Assembly: GCA_011800805.1 (NCBI GenBank)
Contig: MPNW01000396.1
Span: forward strand, 18,559-82,558
DNA length: 64,000 nt
Source: Hirudo medicinalis
Taxonomy: Eukaryota; Annelida; Clitellata; Hirudinida; Hirudinidae
Direction: 5' to 3'
Shown here: in pieces, positions 1-12,266 of the stretch
Layout of the letters: each line of letters opens with the position of its first letter
How positions within the stretch are numbered: position 1 is the stretch's first letter
The notes under the pieces: model-generated
What the model was told of the DNA's origin: nothing
Database searches by the model: none
Seen by the model: the letters and a program-made list of their open reading frames with translations, nothing else
Position numbers and translations under genes: made by a program

Positions 1-42
1 NNNNNNNNNNNNNNNNNNNNNNNNNNNNNNNNNNNNNNNNNN
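1..42. other. assembly gap (N run) at window start
   Basis: Forty-two N characters. The sequence begins at position 43. Confidence 0.99.
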
Positions 43-1549
43 TTTTATAAATACTGCTAGCCAATAATTGCACGATGGTGTTTCTTGGAGTGATGGATTA
101 ATGACGGTCCCGTTGTTATAATGTTCTCGTAGATCGAAAATTAGATACCCACTGTTGTGGCATAAGCTGAGTTTTTCGACTGAATTGTCTGGCTGATCAC
201 CACACCACCTGCATCTTTGGACAAACTGTTTTCTCAATGGTTTAACTGAGTAATTTTATGAACTAAATTTAATAACTGTTATCAGGACAGATCTAGTCAA
301 AATAAAATCCGAATGACTAACTTCAAAATTGGTATTTTTACGGCAGAGATGATATTTAAATAAAAAATACCTGAAATATATTAGGCTAAAGTCTTAATTA
401 ATCGCTATCGGATCTCTCGCATTAGTGTCCGAGATGATATTAATATCGTTGACAAATTTTGAGACGTCTTTTCCTACTTAGTCAGTTTTAATTCATGCCT
501 CAGATTTTAATCCGCCGAAAAGTTTGTCCAGTGATTTCGACACGAGATAGTGCTTGATTTAGTAGTAGCCTCTAAATTTGGAATATTAATACATACACTC
601 AATTCATTTAGAGGATTATGCAACGAAAGTAAATGGAGAATTTAAAATTTCTTTAAAATATCGAATTACTGTAATATGTATGATGGTAATTAATCAATGG
701 AGTGGTTATTACATAGAGTGATATATTCTTAACCAAATATCGTAACCAAATGATAAGTTCGTTAACCGTTCAAATCAAAATATTTAAACACTCAATAGTA
801 ATATAGTAAATAACATTCATGATCATTTCTGAGCTCTAATACTATTGATGATATTGTTTACTAATTTCTAAAATCAATTCTAATTATTGTCGACATTTTC
901 AACATCCATCTCAAATTTACTATTCCATGGCCATGTTGCGGCCAGTCTTTGGTGCCATAGTTAATGTGTAAGTTCATGTAGGTTAATTTCATGGTGCTGA
1001 CGGAAGTAACTGGAATGTATTAAATAACTCTTAAGAGAGCACAAATCTAACATAACATCTTAGCCGCTGGAGAAAAACTAGAGTTAGGATGGCGTCTGTT
1101 TCTCATAAAGAAATGAGTAAGGGAACATAATACAAATAATTAATTAAGTTCAATTATTAAACTGTGCATAAATAAGTGTCCAACACTTATTGGCATTGAA
1201 TAGATTGTACATTCAACACAGAAAATTGTTTTCGTAAATAATTTTTTAATTTTAAGGACTAGAAGTTTTAAATAATTTCTGCTACTTTTTTTCAGTATAA
1301 GGAGACATTCGTAGCAAAATAAAAAGCAAAGCCAGTCAAATACTCCTCACTGCAATGTAGTACAGGGAGAGGTACATTAAAATATAAACACAAAGAACGC
1401 CGGTGTTCGGCAGGCTTTGTTCCAGAGGTTTCCGGGGATGGAAGATAAATTTTAGCTTGAATAAAACCATTCTAAAACCAAAATTAATAGTTCAGTATGA
1501 AATTCATTTCAGCTAATCTACCACTTTCCACGTTAGCACAAGAACGACC
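43..1549. other. AT-rich non-coding stretch upstream of NEURL4
   Basis: No open frame with family resemblance or codon structure was seen on either strand. It probably holds the promoter and 5' UTR of NEURL4, and possibly a 5' non-coding intron. Possible acceptors lie at 1512 (cag) and 1536 (tag), just before the first coding exon. Confidence 0.5.
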
Positions 1550-2190
1550 ATGTTTTTGAATCCTAGCCCGAAGTTCCATAACAGGACGGGTTCGTTAGTC
1601 GTCTTAAGCAATGGAAATAGAACTGCGCAGAGAACGCATGCATCACAGGAATTCAACAACGGACTAGTTTTCAGTGCAGAACCGTTGGCTGATAACCAGC
1701 TGTTTCAAGTGAAGATTGACAAAAAGGTGGCGAGGAATTAATGTAAAACTAGGCATTGTTGTTAATTGTAATAAGTTAAACCAATAATGAACTCAACAAT
1801 GTTTCCTTGTTAAACAGATCTCAGCATGGAGTGGATCAATAGAGATTGGTTTAACCAGCATAAATCCTGCAACCATGAACTTTCCAACCAGTGCCACTGG
1901 ATTTACTTCGGGCACTTGGATTGTTTCCGGAAATGCCGTGATGAAAGATGGCCGCACCTTGCTCGACAGCTATGGTTGGGACCTCGACAGAGCCATGGAG
2001 GAAGATAGAGTGGGGGTGCTGAAGACAGCTGATGGGGTGATGCATGTTTACTTCAACGGTGAAGACCAAGGGGCGGCAGCCATGAATTTGCCATCGAAGG
2101 TCTGGGCAGTGTTTGACATGTATGGAAAGTGCGCTCAGGTTTCAATTGTTGATGACCGGAGGAACGTCGAGGAACTCATTTCAAACTCGA
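1550..2190 (+). CDS. NEURL4: NEURL4 exons 1-2: NHR domain 1
   Basis: The domain opens with F-H-N-R-T-G and EFNNG. Exon 1 ends AAG at 1726 before GTGGCG. Exon 2 starts at 1818 with [12 protein letters not shown], then SGTWIVSG, the segment around DRVGV, and [10 protein letters not shown]. This matches the opening NHR of vertebrate NEURL4, so little N-terminal sequence should be missing. Exon 2 ends at 2190 before GTAAGC. The in-frame TGA at 2208 lies past that donor and is not the gene end. Confidence 0.9.
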
Positions 2191-5100
2191 GTAAGCCGGA
2201 TGGATTGTGATTCATTTAAAAATATAAATTAAGAATTAGGAAAATTGTTAGTTTAAATAATAACATTGTTTATCTTTATATTTATTTAGAGATTTTAAAG
2301 CCAAGCCCAAACGAATATAAATGTGATAATAGTAACAATAGTAATGATGATAGTTAATTCTAAAAGTAGTTGGATGCAATAAATTTAAACAAGAATGGTG
2401 AATACAACAACATTAACAACTCTCCCTAGTGTCAGCATCCTTCATAGATGCCATGCTCACGGCGACCATGGTCGACTCGGCCGTCATTTCCCTGGCTTCC
2501 TCCGTCAGGGACGTCATCAACTCCACGACGCTCCTTCTCCGAAGAGACACGACGGATCCTCAGGTTCAGGGTTCGAATCTCGGCTCGAGATCCGATCCCG
2601 GCGACTGCGATTCCGCCTCCGTGCACGAACGCATCACCTCTTCTTCTTCCAGATCCACCTTGGACACCTTCAGCAGTCGAGAGGGCGGAGCTTCCTTGAA
2701 CATCCCCACCAATAGGCTGACCTTCCATGAGAGGCACGGCACGCTCATTAAGTTGTCTCCCGACAGGTCGACCTGCGAGAGGATGAAACCTTTGGACGAA
2801 TTCAACAACGGTGTCGTGATGACCAACAGGGCTTTAAAAGATGATGAACTCTTTGAGGTATGTCGATCGATCGCTGGTGAATGTTACCTAAGTCACGAGC
2901 AAAAGCCAGCTCACTGGCGGCAACCTTTAGTGCCAGTCATCACCCCTAATCCTAACCTTAACACTAACCCTGGAAAACCCTGGGGAACTGACATAATTTG
3001 CTCAGCATGAGTTGGGTTTTTTTCTGTAAATTAACCTTGGGATTAACATTTCTACAATCCTAAAAATAGTTTGCAATTTTAATTTTCTATGATGTCGACA
3101 ATTCGTTATTAAGTCATTGACGATTCGTCGACTGATTACTTTTCCAACAATTGACCTTCAACTGTAACTATAACATTGATGATGATGAAACAACGCGTCT
3201 CAAAACAACTCGAAAGTAACACCTCATCTTCCAACATTCGATAATTCAACATTCAACGACCGATGTTCAACATTCAGATCCGACTGGACAGGTTGGTCGA
3301 CAAATGGTCGGGCTCCATTGAAGTTGGCGTCACCACCCACAATCCAAACACCCTCGAATTCCCTGCCACCATGACCAACATGAGATCAGGTTCTTTGTAT
3401 TTATTTATAATTTACGATATTTAGGCTTTTAGTATTTAGCCTTTTATTTCCGATCTTTTGGTTACATCGTGCTCCATTCACAATAACAATCATAATCATA
3501 ATCTCAATCATAATCACAATCATAATCAACATCCTCGTCGAATGTGACCATTTATGCAGCTCATCATCTCAATGACACTTCCTGGCAGTGCAGGCTGGGT
3601 TTTGAATGCATTTTACCGTCGCATGCAGGAACTCGGCCCTCTGAGCCGATCTGCACGTCTGATTTCCGAAAGATGCTCTTCTTTTTTCCGCATTTCATTC
3701 TGTTCGTTCGCATTACGTTCGTTTGGATTGGCGATGGACTGCATTCGAATTTTTATTGCCAGTCAGTTTTTTAGGAGTCGATAAATTATAAGGAACGTTT
3801 GTCCAGGAACAATAATGATGAGCGGCAACGGAATTCTGACCAACGGAAAGGGCACGAGGAGGCAGTACGGCAGCTTCAACCTGGACGAACTCGAGGCAAG
3901 GCCGATGAATGACTCGACTTTTAATTATTATTTTAATTGATTGGTGTTAGTTAAACATTACAACGACCTCAGCATTTGTGACGATGCATGATGCTAATAA
4001 CTTTTTCATTTTAGCCATTCATTCGTTTATTTAGACGAATGCAGATTCTTTGTTGCCCTTATATTTAATAAAGCCCCGATTTATATTTGAATATGATTAC
4101 ATACCCCGACTCTTGTTGTGGTCAAACATCCATGTCTGTATCTTTAATTTAATGTAATGACCTCTAACCTCTACATATTTATTATCATAAATTGTTTCCA
4201 AACATTAATGAACGGATCCTTTTCTCAAACATCCCTCAGGAAGGCAACACCATCGGCCTTGTAAGAAAATCTTCGGGCACTCTCCACTATTTCATCAATT
4301 CCATCGATCAGGGTGTCGCTGCCACCAAGGTTCCGGAAGTCGTCTGGGGCGTAGTCGACCTCTACGGGATGGCAGTGAAGGTCACCGTAATAAACCATCC
4401 GCCGATCGCAGACGGCCCCCACAACCCGAACGAAGTTCGACCTCCGACCATCGGCATCAACGGCACGTGTCGGTGCATCGGTTTATTAACGTTGTTACTA
4501 AATTGATAAATTATTATATGTTAATTGTTAAATGAGTAATAACATGCATAGATTATTAGAGGGTTAAATAAGATGTGGAGTCATGGAGGACTTTTGCAAA
4601 ATGAGAGAAAATATTTTCAGTGTCGGGCAACTTCACCGATTCGTTGGTGAACTTCATTCCGAGGGACCCTCTCCTCTTCAACACGAGGTGCGGCCATCAC
4701 TGTCAGGTTGTGGCCAATCAGAAGACGGCACTCAGACCGAAGTAAAAATATTTATTCTGTAGTTCGTTTTGGAGAAGAGTCATGCTTTGTAATGGAGATG
4801 CAGTTCGTACTTATTATTATTTAAATAAACAGCTATTAATTGAAACGGTCATCCTTAAAGGACAATCAACTTTTACTTGGGTTATCATTCATTCCACTTT
4901 GTCTGCATTGGTTATTGTTCATATCATTGATTTGATGTTGACGTGACTGTGTTCTGAAAGTTACGAGGAATACTTTAAAACTCTAAAGCGCCATGGAGGA
5001 CTTCAACAACGCAGTGGTGTTGACTCAACGATACCTGGAGCCGGAGGAGATGTTCGAGGTGCGCATCGACAGGATGGTGGAAAAGTGGGCGGGATCGATA

Positions 5101-8100
5101 GAGATCGGCGTGACCACTCATTCGCCGGCGGACTTCGAATTTCCCTCGACCATGACCAACGTTCGGTCGGGGACTTGGATGATGACAGGGAACGGCATCA
5201 TGCACAATGGAGTCACCATTCTCGAGAACTATGGTCACAACTTGGATAAATTGAAGGTTGCTTTGTTGTTGTTTTTAAAACTGGAATCAATCCCAGCTTT
5301 ATTTTTCATTAGATTAATATTTTTAAATTGATATCATCTATTGCTGGCACCAAGGTGCTGCCAAATTAGAATGTAATCGTTAGCAGCTCGATATTTCTAA
5401 TAACGCAGGCGGGGGATAGGGTCGGAGCCTTGAGGAAGATCGATGGCTGCCTCCATTTTTACGTCAACGGGTTCGATCAAGGACTCGCCGCCTCCGACGT
5501 CCCGCCAAATGTCTTCGGGGTGGTTGATCTCTACGGGCAGGCTGCGATGGCTACCATCATAAATCCGAGCGGTTTGTTGATTTTGTTTTGATTTGTTGTA
5601 ATTATAACAATAATAATAATAATATTAATACCTCCAGTTTTAAATGGATTTGCATAGCCATCGTCCTTTTACCCACCCATTCCAGAATTGGCGAACCTCC
5701 CAGAATCATCCTCGTATGCCAACCTGTACTCTGGCCTCTACTTCCAGCCCTGCCCTGCTCATCAGGACAATTCCTTCTCCTCTGACTTGGCAGTCATTTC
5801 TGAAGATTCGAAGACTGTCTGCAGGCTGCAAGAGAGGAGGGGTCGAAGACACGACGCCGTCGTCATCAGCAGTCGACCGCTCGGGACCAACGAACTGTTC
5901 GAAGTCGTACTGGTTCAGACGGCCAACGGAGGAGAAAGAAGCATCGAAGCAGGTTTCTGAATTTCAATTGGTCGGAGGATCGACGAGCGGATGTCCTTAT
6001 CGGATTGGATGACGTCGCTTTTTGTTAATTTGTCGAGCAGTTTTATTTATTTTTTAATTGTATTCATATTTGATTACTGAACCGACTGAATGAATATCAC
6101 ATGGTGATATGAATGAATCGGTCTGCAAATAAAGTTATTATTATTATAATAAAAATGATTTAGTAAATTAATTAGTCGATTGATCAACTTTGATTAATAA
6201 ATCAACAATATGTCAAGGTGTAAAGTGGTTCGGTCGAATGGATGGGAGGAGCCACGATCAACTTGTCTGGATTTTGAGGTTAGTTTTATTTTTTTTTCTT
6301 GATCTTCAACCTATCACATTTGCTTTTGCTACTTTAGGTCTTCAAAATAACAATTTTTATTTTTTTGCATTCTTGCTGATTACAGCAATTAATTAATGAC
6401 TGTGACATATTTATGTATGTTGTATTTACATGTGACATGTTGTGGTTGCAGTGGAAATATTGGTGCTCAGCAATGCATGGTTATAAATATCACTAATCAT
6501 CATCGTCGTCGTCGTCGATGTCATCATCATCATCATCAACACTAACACCATACTTAATTGTAATGAAGTTCTTAGGAGACATGTCTAAATCAATAAATCA
6601 ATATCAATATCATTCAATATCAATAAATAGCACTTAAATGCTATTTTAGCTAAAGTTCGAACGAGGTATTTGTTAGCGTAGTCACATTCTGGTCAGAATT
6701 AATTCGCTTCTGGCGACATAAAAGTTATACTAACTTTCAGGAAGTGTCACCTAATTAATGTTCTTATGGCAATGGCTTTTCAGAAGCCCCAGTGCTTTAT
6801 AGAAACTCTTAAATTCTCTTTTGTAGAATTTCCTAATTACAAAAAAAACCCAAACTATTTTTAGTGGCAGCACAGTCATGCAAGGGGAGGAGACGGTGAA
6901 GATAAATTATGCTCTCGATCTCGATGCAATCAAGGCCAGGTCGAAGGTCGGGTTGATGGCAAGAGCTGACGGATCTCTCCACTACTTCTTGAATGGCTTG
7001 GATAAGGGGCCTGCATGCTCAGGGATTCCCAAGGGTTTGTTTAACTTTTGCTTCTAACATGTTGTTTTTTAATATGTCATGACTGGCATAACAGCAACAC
7101 CATCTGTAATTTAAGATGTTAATGTGATGTAATGTGACAATTATGATCGTGTCTGTCGTCAATTTTGATTTCAAATCGAATGTTTGCAGAGCCAAATAAA
7201 CTGCTCGTTATTTAGTGGCACGGACTCATTCTTTTCCTACCTCGACGTCTTCCAGGTGTTTACGGGGTGATCAGTCTCGTCGGTCGAGGCACGCAGTTGG
7301 CCGTAGTGGATCCCATGTTGTCGTCGGGGTCGCACGATTCAAGTTCCGACCAGGTTTCTAACCAGGAGGACATGAGCACCAGCGTCATCTACAATGGTTT
7401 GTTCAAAATGTAGACGTTGTCCATAAGTCTAATGATTAATAATAAATAATAAATTTAACTCTCGTGAAACGTGCATTCATTTTGATGACTCAGTGCACTG
7501 AAGTATTACAATAAACAACAGTGTTATAATAAACAAAATAACCACAGGCGATTAACAGGTACTTAATTAAACAATTTGATTGCATTTGACTCATGAATAT
7601 TAATCGACCCCCCCCCCCCAGACACATTGGTCCAGCAGTTTAGCACGCACCACCTCAGGAATGTCGACCTCAGCGACAACAACTCTCGTGCGTCGAGGTC
7701 GGCCGATCGGAGCAGTGCCTGGGTCTGCAGTGGGAAACCTCTGAAAATAAATGAACCCTTTGAGGTTGACTCGAGTTTTTGCCGTTTTTAATTACGATAA
7801 TTCCGATATTATTATTAATAATAGAGTGTTGTCGAGCCCGTGCGTCAACGACTCTCGTGTGTCGATGGATCGAACGTCGTTACATTACGACCGTTGCTAA
7901 TAATCGTTCTGCCGTCATCATGCTGTCGGGATATTATAACGTTCACGATGTTCGCAGATTCAGGTGGAGAGCACCTCGTGCGTGTTCGGCGGCGGCTTTC
8001 GGATCGGTCTGACTTCCTCGCCTCTACCAGACCTGCTTCTCTCCGACCTCGAACTTCAGAACAGATTCCGACTGACCCTCGCGACTTCCGACCTCTACGT

Positions 8101-10438
8101 CCGGGACGAACTCGTCCGGGAATGTTTCTGCTCCGACCTGGACGGGCTGTCGGAAGGTGACAAAATCGGTCTCGGGGTTGGTTTGGGGGAGCACGGGGAA
8201 AGGGAGTTCCACCTGTTCATTAACGGCTCACACGTTGCTGCTCACGTTTTGAACTGCGTTCTGAAGGTTGGCATTGCAATTGATTATTCGTTAGGATGTT
8301 GCAGTGTTACAATGTTGATTGTTGCTTTTGATGTTATTAAAAACAACAACAACAACAATAATAATAACAACAATAATAATAATAATAACAATAATAATAA
8401 TATTGTTATTATTAATTATGTATTATTAATCATTTTATTTTAAAAATAAATGAATAACATGATTTGGTTCATCGTACAACTTCCAACAGAAACTTAATGA
8501 AACTTAATTTCACTAAATCTCCAGTTGTATATATATTAACATATATGTAACATATTTTTCAATGCAGTTGTATATATATTAACATATATGTAACATATTT
8601 TTCAATGCAGTTGTATATATATTAACATATATGTAACATATTTTTCAATGCCTTTTATTTGTTTACTGTTGAATGGTTTCTTCAGGCATTTTACGTGGAA
8701 TTGCATCTGAACGGAAAGGTCCACGACGTTTCCATCTGCCCTCCCGGTTCTGTTGTCATTCCACAGGTCAATCAGTGCACCTTGACACCCATGATGATGA
8801 TGTCACTGCAGGTATATGATAAAAGGTGTGACTGAGACATTGCCAGATTGATGATGATAATGGTGATGATGAAGGAAAGTGATGATATCAGGGTTACATT
8901 ATTAATAAAGACGATGAAAATGAAAATGGTAGCAGTAGCTTAATGTGTACGTAGATTGTATTTGCACATGTATTTGTGCTGAGTGACTATTGTATTTTGC
9001 ACCAATAAGTTGAAATTGTTATGCAATCAATAAAATAATTACATTCGTTGTTTATTTTAAACAATTAAGCAGTTTATTAATAACACGAGTAATAACATCG
9101 TTTATTTAGGTCATCCAACAAGACAGAGAGGACGAATCGGAGAACGTCTCGTCGTGTCGGAGTTCGGCTGCCGCGGAGGCGCCGCAAAAGGACGACCCCG
9201 ATCATTTCTGGGGATGCTGTGCCGGCGAGAACGTCGAACTGACGGAAAAGGGCGGCTTGAAGAGGATGAACGGCTTCAATCATGGAGTCGTCGTCCTCGA
9301 AAGGTCGCTGGGAGTCAACGAAGTTCTGAAGGTCGATCGATCAGTAAATAAATCATTACAACATAAAAACCCAACCTGAATTCGAAAAGTTCAAACAAAG
9401 TAGCCAAGAGGCTAGAAGCCACAAGAACATGTTCTAGAGGTCAAGACTTGTAGCAGGGGTTTAGACTCCAGTCATGGGAACTCTGTCCTTATCGTCTAGT
9501 TATGCAATTGATGTTAACGAGTGCACTGCACGTATGCACGCATGTGCATCTCGATGGTCGATCAAAGTATATTATCAAATCTCATTTGATCGATCGAGGT
9601 GACCTTCGTTAAACTACTTCAGGTAAAAGTCGAAGAGTTGGAAGACAAGTGGTCATCCTCCTTGAAGGTCGGTTTCCTGGTCCAGCACTGCAGCAACAAG
9701 TTGGACACGTCGCGCGACTTCAAACTGCCAAAGTCGAGCCTCGACTTCAAGGTCGGCTCGTGCATCTTCTCGTCGAATTTTCTCTTCATCAACGGATTCA
9801 AGGTGAATGGTCGAGCGGTGACGAGTAGAGGTAGAGGTGACGAGTCCACCGAACACCTGTTGAATAGTGATTGGTGGACATATTTTCATGCAGGTTCCAT
9901 GCATTCCTTCCAACCTTTGGAACATGGATGACCTTGTGGTAGGTGATGTTCTGAGCCTATCACGTGACCTCAAAGGACATGTTCATCTTGGCCTGAATGG
10001 GGAGGAGCTTGCAGTGATTGACCTGTGTGCCCATCTGAATGCCATCCAATCAGGGAGGCACTTCTGCATGGAGGAGAACAAAGATTTGCAACTTCTTGTC
10101 CACCAATATCCAGGTCGCAAAAGGTCGCAAGTCTTTTTCCCCGTGGTCGACCTTTACGGAAAAGCCAAGTGTGTTAAGGTCGCAATCTCGGCCCTCAGTT
10201 GCAAGAATGAGGTCAGTACTGCTGGACAGCAACTCTTGGCTCTGCCTCAAGCTTCTGATGAACGAGAGAAGGCTGACAGCGAAAATGGTTCAATGATTAC
10301 AATGAAGATAATTTATCATTGCAATCATCATTGTCAATGTAACCATCGGGAAGTTTTTGCTATTTAAATATTTATTACTCATTCACATCAAAACCATCAA
10401 TATATCCTTCACTGTTGGTTATTGCCAACATCATCACA

Positions 10439-10481
<43 letters not shown>

Positions 10482-12266
10482 ACAACTTCTATCAACTATT
10501 TTTCATTGTCAACCATGTCAAATGAAATCTTGTGTCCACAAAGAATCGAAGGAGAAATCCTCAGCTGAGGAGAACGTGTCCCCGCGAGTGGTCGACACGA
10601 ACGACTGCAAATTCTTCCAACTCTGCACTGAAGTCAAGAACTCTCTGTCCTTGCCTGGTCTGTGGGGTTATGTCCTATGGTGGTGATGATGGTGACGATG
10701 ATAATGATAATGCCGATGGTGACGACGTTGGTCACCTTGGCGATTATGATAATGGTGTCATAATAAGTGGTATGTCCTAAATGCCACATGAACTAAAGTT
10801 TTGAATGCATCATGTATAACTTAAAATGGAAGTTCTTAAAGCTATTATGAGAGAATCACGACATTGTTGCATGAATTGCTCGCTTGATTGGTTGTTATAA
10901 TTAGAAAAGATCACAATGCTCTCATCAGTAACCTGATTGCTCTTTCCACAGAGGGGTTTTTCCATGATGAAAATCTGAGGTGCTACTGTGAATCATGTCA
11001 CAAGCTCAATAGAGAAGGTCTCTACTTCAGAAAGGGGGAGCCACCCAGGGATTACGCCACCCCGGTTGGATGGGCATCCTTCCCTCTCAGGTGGGTAACA
11101 ACATAAAAAAAATAGTATCATAGTGCTGTTGTGTTTTTGTCAGGGATTATCTGCTATGCATTTTATCATATTTTATATTATTATTATTATTATTGTGGTT
11201 GTTGTCTTTGGTTTATCACAGCATGAGTTAATTAATATTAATTTATGCTAATTCCTATAATGAACTAGAGATTGTGATCCTTCAGACAGCAGTACAGGAA
11301 TGAATCGTCAGACGTGTGGCACACTGCCTACCATGGAGTCGATGTTGGCAGGGTTCGCAGGATTTTGGACTCAGGAGACATCGTCCTTCCAAGTCAGTTC
11401 AACTAATCAATCAATAAACAATGACCAATCAATCACTCACTCAACAACAATCATTCAATCAATCAATCAATAACGATCAATTAAATTAAATTAAATTATT
11501 GTTAATGAAACGTCTTGATTAATTAAATTGTCATTTAGAGGTTTTGTTGTTTCACTTACAGCAAAATAATTAGCAATCGCTTGCTCGATCGGTTAATAAA
11601 ATAATTAGCAATCATTTCAGGCAACCAGCTTTTTGGCGGGAGGGGCTCGATGATGGGCAACTTCTCGGAGGAAAAGTCTGGGCCCGAGGATATGCAGGAC
11701 GTGAGGCCGGTGATCCTGTCGCCCACCATAAAATATGCATCCTTGATTCACTTTTCGCCGAAGTTGAAGTGAGCGGAACATCTGAATAGATTAGAGTTTT
11801 GATTTTTTATTTTCAGCTAATTAAATCAGTCAGTCTAGTTGGGTCGTTAGTAACCATTCTTAAAAATGCTATGTTTAGTCAATTAAATTTTAAAGAATGT
11901 GATTGGCATCAGTCGACTTAGATTAAGATTAATTAAGATTGACGAGTTCAAAATAATCCTCGTTAATCGCTGCTCGCCATTTGCCGTCATTTTGATAAAC
12001 CAAGCGATACATTACGATTTGCACGGAATATTGTAATCGTCACGAAATGCAGATACATCGACGAGAAAACGAGAAAGGCATACTGGGCTCAGCTGTCCTT
12101 CCAGGTGTCGCTGAAGCCGGGCTCGTACAAGGTGAACTCTCAAACTGTCGGACTCGAGGGTCACTTGGACTCGAGATTTGCCAACTCCGAACTGGAGTGG
12201 CTGACCAAGGAACAGAAAGCGGTCGTTTTGAATTCTTTGCTTATTAGGGTCGAGGTCAATCAGTGA
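1550..12266 (+). CDS. NEURL4: NEURL4 orthologue, neuralized-like protein 4 (24 coding exons, about 1538 aa)
   Basis: Six-NHR scaffold protein. In vertebrates NEURL4 acts at the centrosome with HERC2 and CP110 and restrains ectopic microtubule-organising centres. Exons: 1550-1726, 1818-2190, 2430-2857, 3278-3389, 3807-3895, 4240-4480, 4621-4741, 4989-5256, 5409-5571, 5686-5952, 6218-6278, 6865-7034, 7256-7396, 7622-7764, 7964-8266, 8686-8811, 9110-9331, 9623-9802, 9894-10211, about 10552-10657, 10952-11090, 11286-11392, 11621-11768, 12053-12266 (TGA). Phases join through every junction, and 4617 nt gives about 1538 aa, close to the human length as I recall it (about 1560). Recurrent motifs are EFNNG or [24 protein letters not shown] and V-DLYG. 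The first ATG, 1550, sits directly before NHR1. An upstream exon is possible. Least certain are the end of exon 6 (4480 or 4468), exon 11 and the start of exon 20. Confidence 0.93.
2430..4480 (+). CDS. NEURL4: NEURL4 exons 3-6: Ser-rich linker and NHR domain 2
   Basis: Exon 3 (2430-2857) begins after tccctag and carries a Ser/Thr/Arg-rich linker before the NHR motifs ([23 protein letters not shown]). Exon 4 (3278-3389) supplies [11 protein letters not shown] and ends G|GT. Exon 5 (3807-3895) supplies MMSGNGIL and ends GAG before GCAAGG, a GC-type donor required by phase. Exon 6 (from 4240) gives EGNTIGL and VWGVVDLYG. Its 3' end is 4480 (G|GTTTAT) or 4468 (T|GTCGGT). Both keep the phase of exon 7. 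Confidence 0.85.
4621..5571 (+). CDS. NEURL4: NEURL4 exons 7-9: NHR domain 3
   Basis: Exon 7 (4621-4741) follows atattttcag and contains the N-terminal strand with F-N-T-R-C-G. Exon 8 (4989-5256) carries [31 protein letters not shown] and [10 protein letters not shown]. Exon 9 (5409-5571) carries [10 protein letters not shown] and [10 protein letters not shown]. Phases 2, 0 and 1 follow through. This is a textbook NHR domain split into three exons. Confidence 0.92.
5686..7396 (+). CDS. NEURL4: NEURL4 exons 10-13: NHR domain 4 (shortened central part)
   Basis: Exon 10 (5686-5952) includes [17 protein letters not shown] and the end RSIEAG. A 61-nt exon 11 (6218-6278) carries VWILS, aligning with the usual SGTW region but without the usual FP-T-T loop. 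Exon 12 (6865-7034) carries [20 protein letters not shown]. Exon 13 (7256-7396) carries VYGVISLVG. Exon 11 rests on splice phase and a partial motif and is the weakest call here. Confidence 0.78.
7608..7621 (+). promoter_or_regulatory. splice acceptor with a pure-C polypyrimidine tract (NEURL4 exon 14)
   Basis: Twelve consecutive C bases followed by AG lead straight into exon 14 at 7622. Confidence 0.6.
7622..8811 (+). CDS. NEURL4: NEURL4 exons 14-16: divergent NHR domain 5
   Basis: Exon 14 (7622-7764) ends LKINEPFE. Exon 15 (7964-8266) begins [17 protein letters not shown] and contains [10 protein letters not shown] and FHLFING. Exon 16 (8686-8811) contains [11 protein letters not shown]. 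All junctions are phase 0 or fit. The module keeps the FEV, RIGLT and G-D-IG landmarks but has lost the canonical DFNNG and W-GS motifs, as expected for a degenerate fifth NHR. Confidence 0.85.
8341..8405 (+). repeat. AAC/AAT microsatellite in NEURL4 intron 15
   Basis: Mixed (AAC)n and (AAT)n run in the intron after exon 15. It creates a spurious poly-Asn frame. Confidence 0.9.
8525..8651 (+). repeat. 43-bp tandem repeat, about three near-identical copies, in NEURL4 intron 15
   Basis: Copies start at 8525, 8568 and 8611. Each unit is T/A-rich and ends in tttttcaatgcag, a good match to a splice acceptor; the third copy loses the final AG. The genuine acceptor of exon 16 follows at 8685. Confidence 0.95.
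9110..10211 (+). CDS. NEURL4: NEURL4 exons 17-19: NHR domain 6
   Basis: Exon 17 (9110-9331) has an acidic linker, then [18 protein letters not shown]. Exon 18 (9623-9802) starts [18 protein letters not shown]. Exon 19 (9894-10211) has [21 protein letters not shown] and [15 protein letters not shown]. All three are phase 0 at both ends. Exon 18 ends AAG before GTGAAT at 9803. Confidence 0.9.
10440..10482 (+). repeat. CAC/ATC microsatellite in NEURL4 intron 19
   Basis: (CAC)n passing into (ATC)n upstream of exon 20. It reads as poly-His in one frame and has no coding meaning. Confidence 0.9.
10552..12266 (+). CDS. NEURL4: NEURL4 exons 20-24: conserved C-terminal region
   Basis: Exon 20 (about 10552-10657) holds [17 protein letters not shown]. 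Exon 21 (10952-11090) holds CYCESCHKL and [13 protein letters not shown]. Exon 22 is 11286-11392. Exon 23 (11621-11768) holds [10 protein letters not shown]. Exon 24 (12053-12266) holds [14 protein letters not shown] and ends with TGA at 12264-12266. These Cys motifs and the [15 protein letters not shown] blocks are diagnostic of the NEURL4 tail, which separates it from neuralized E3 ligases: no RING is present. The acceptor of exon 20 is weak; 10552 is chosen by phase. Confidence 0.88.

Noticed and set aside
2566..2585. Pol III B-box-like GGTTCGAATC in a NEURL4 exon, possible tRNA
   Set aside because: No A box or cloverleaf partner arms, and the sequence is part of a phase-consistent coding exon.
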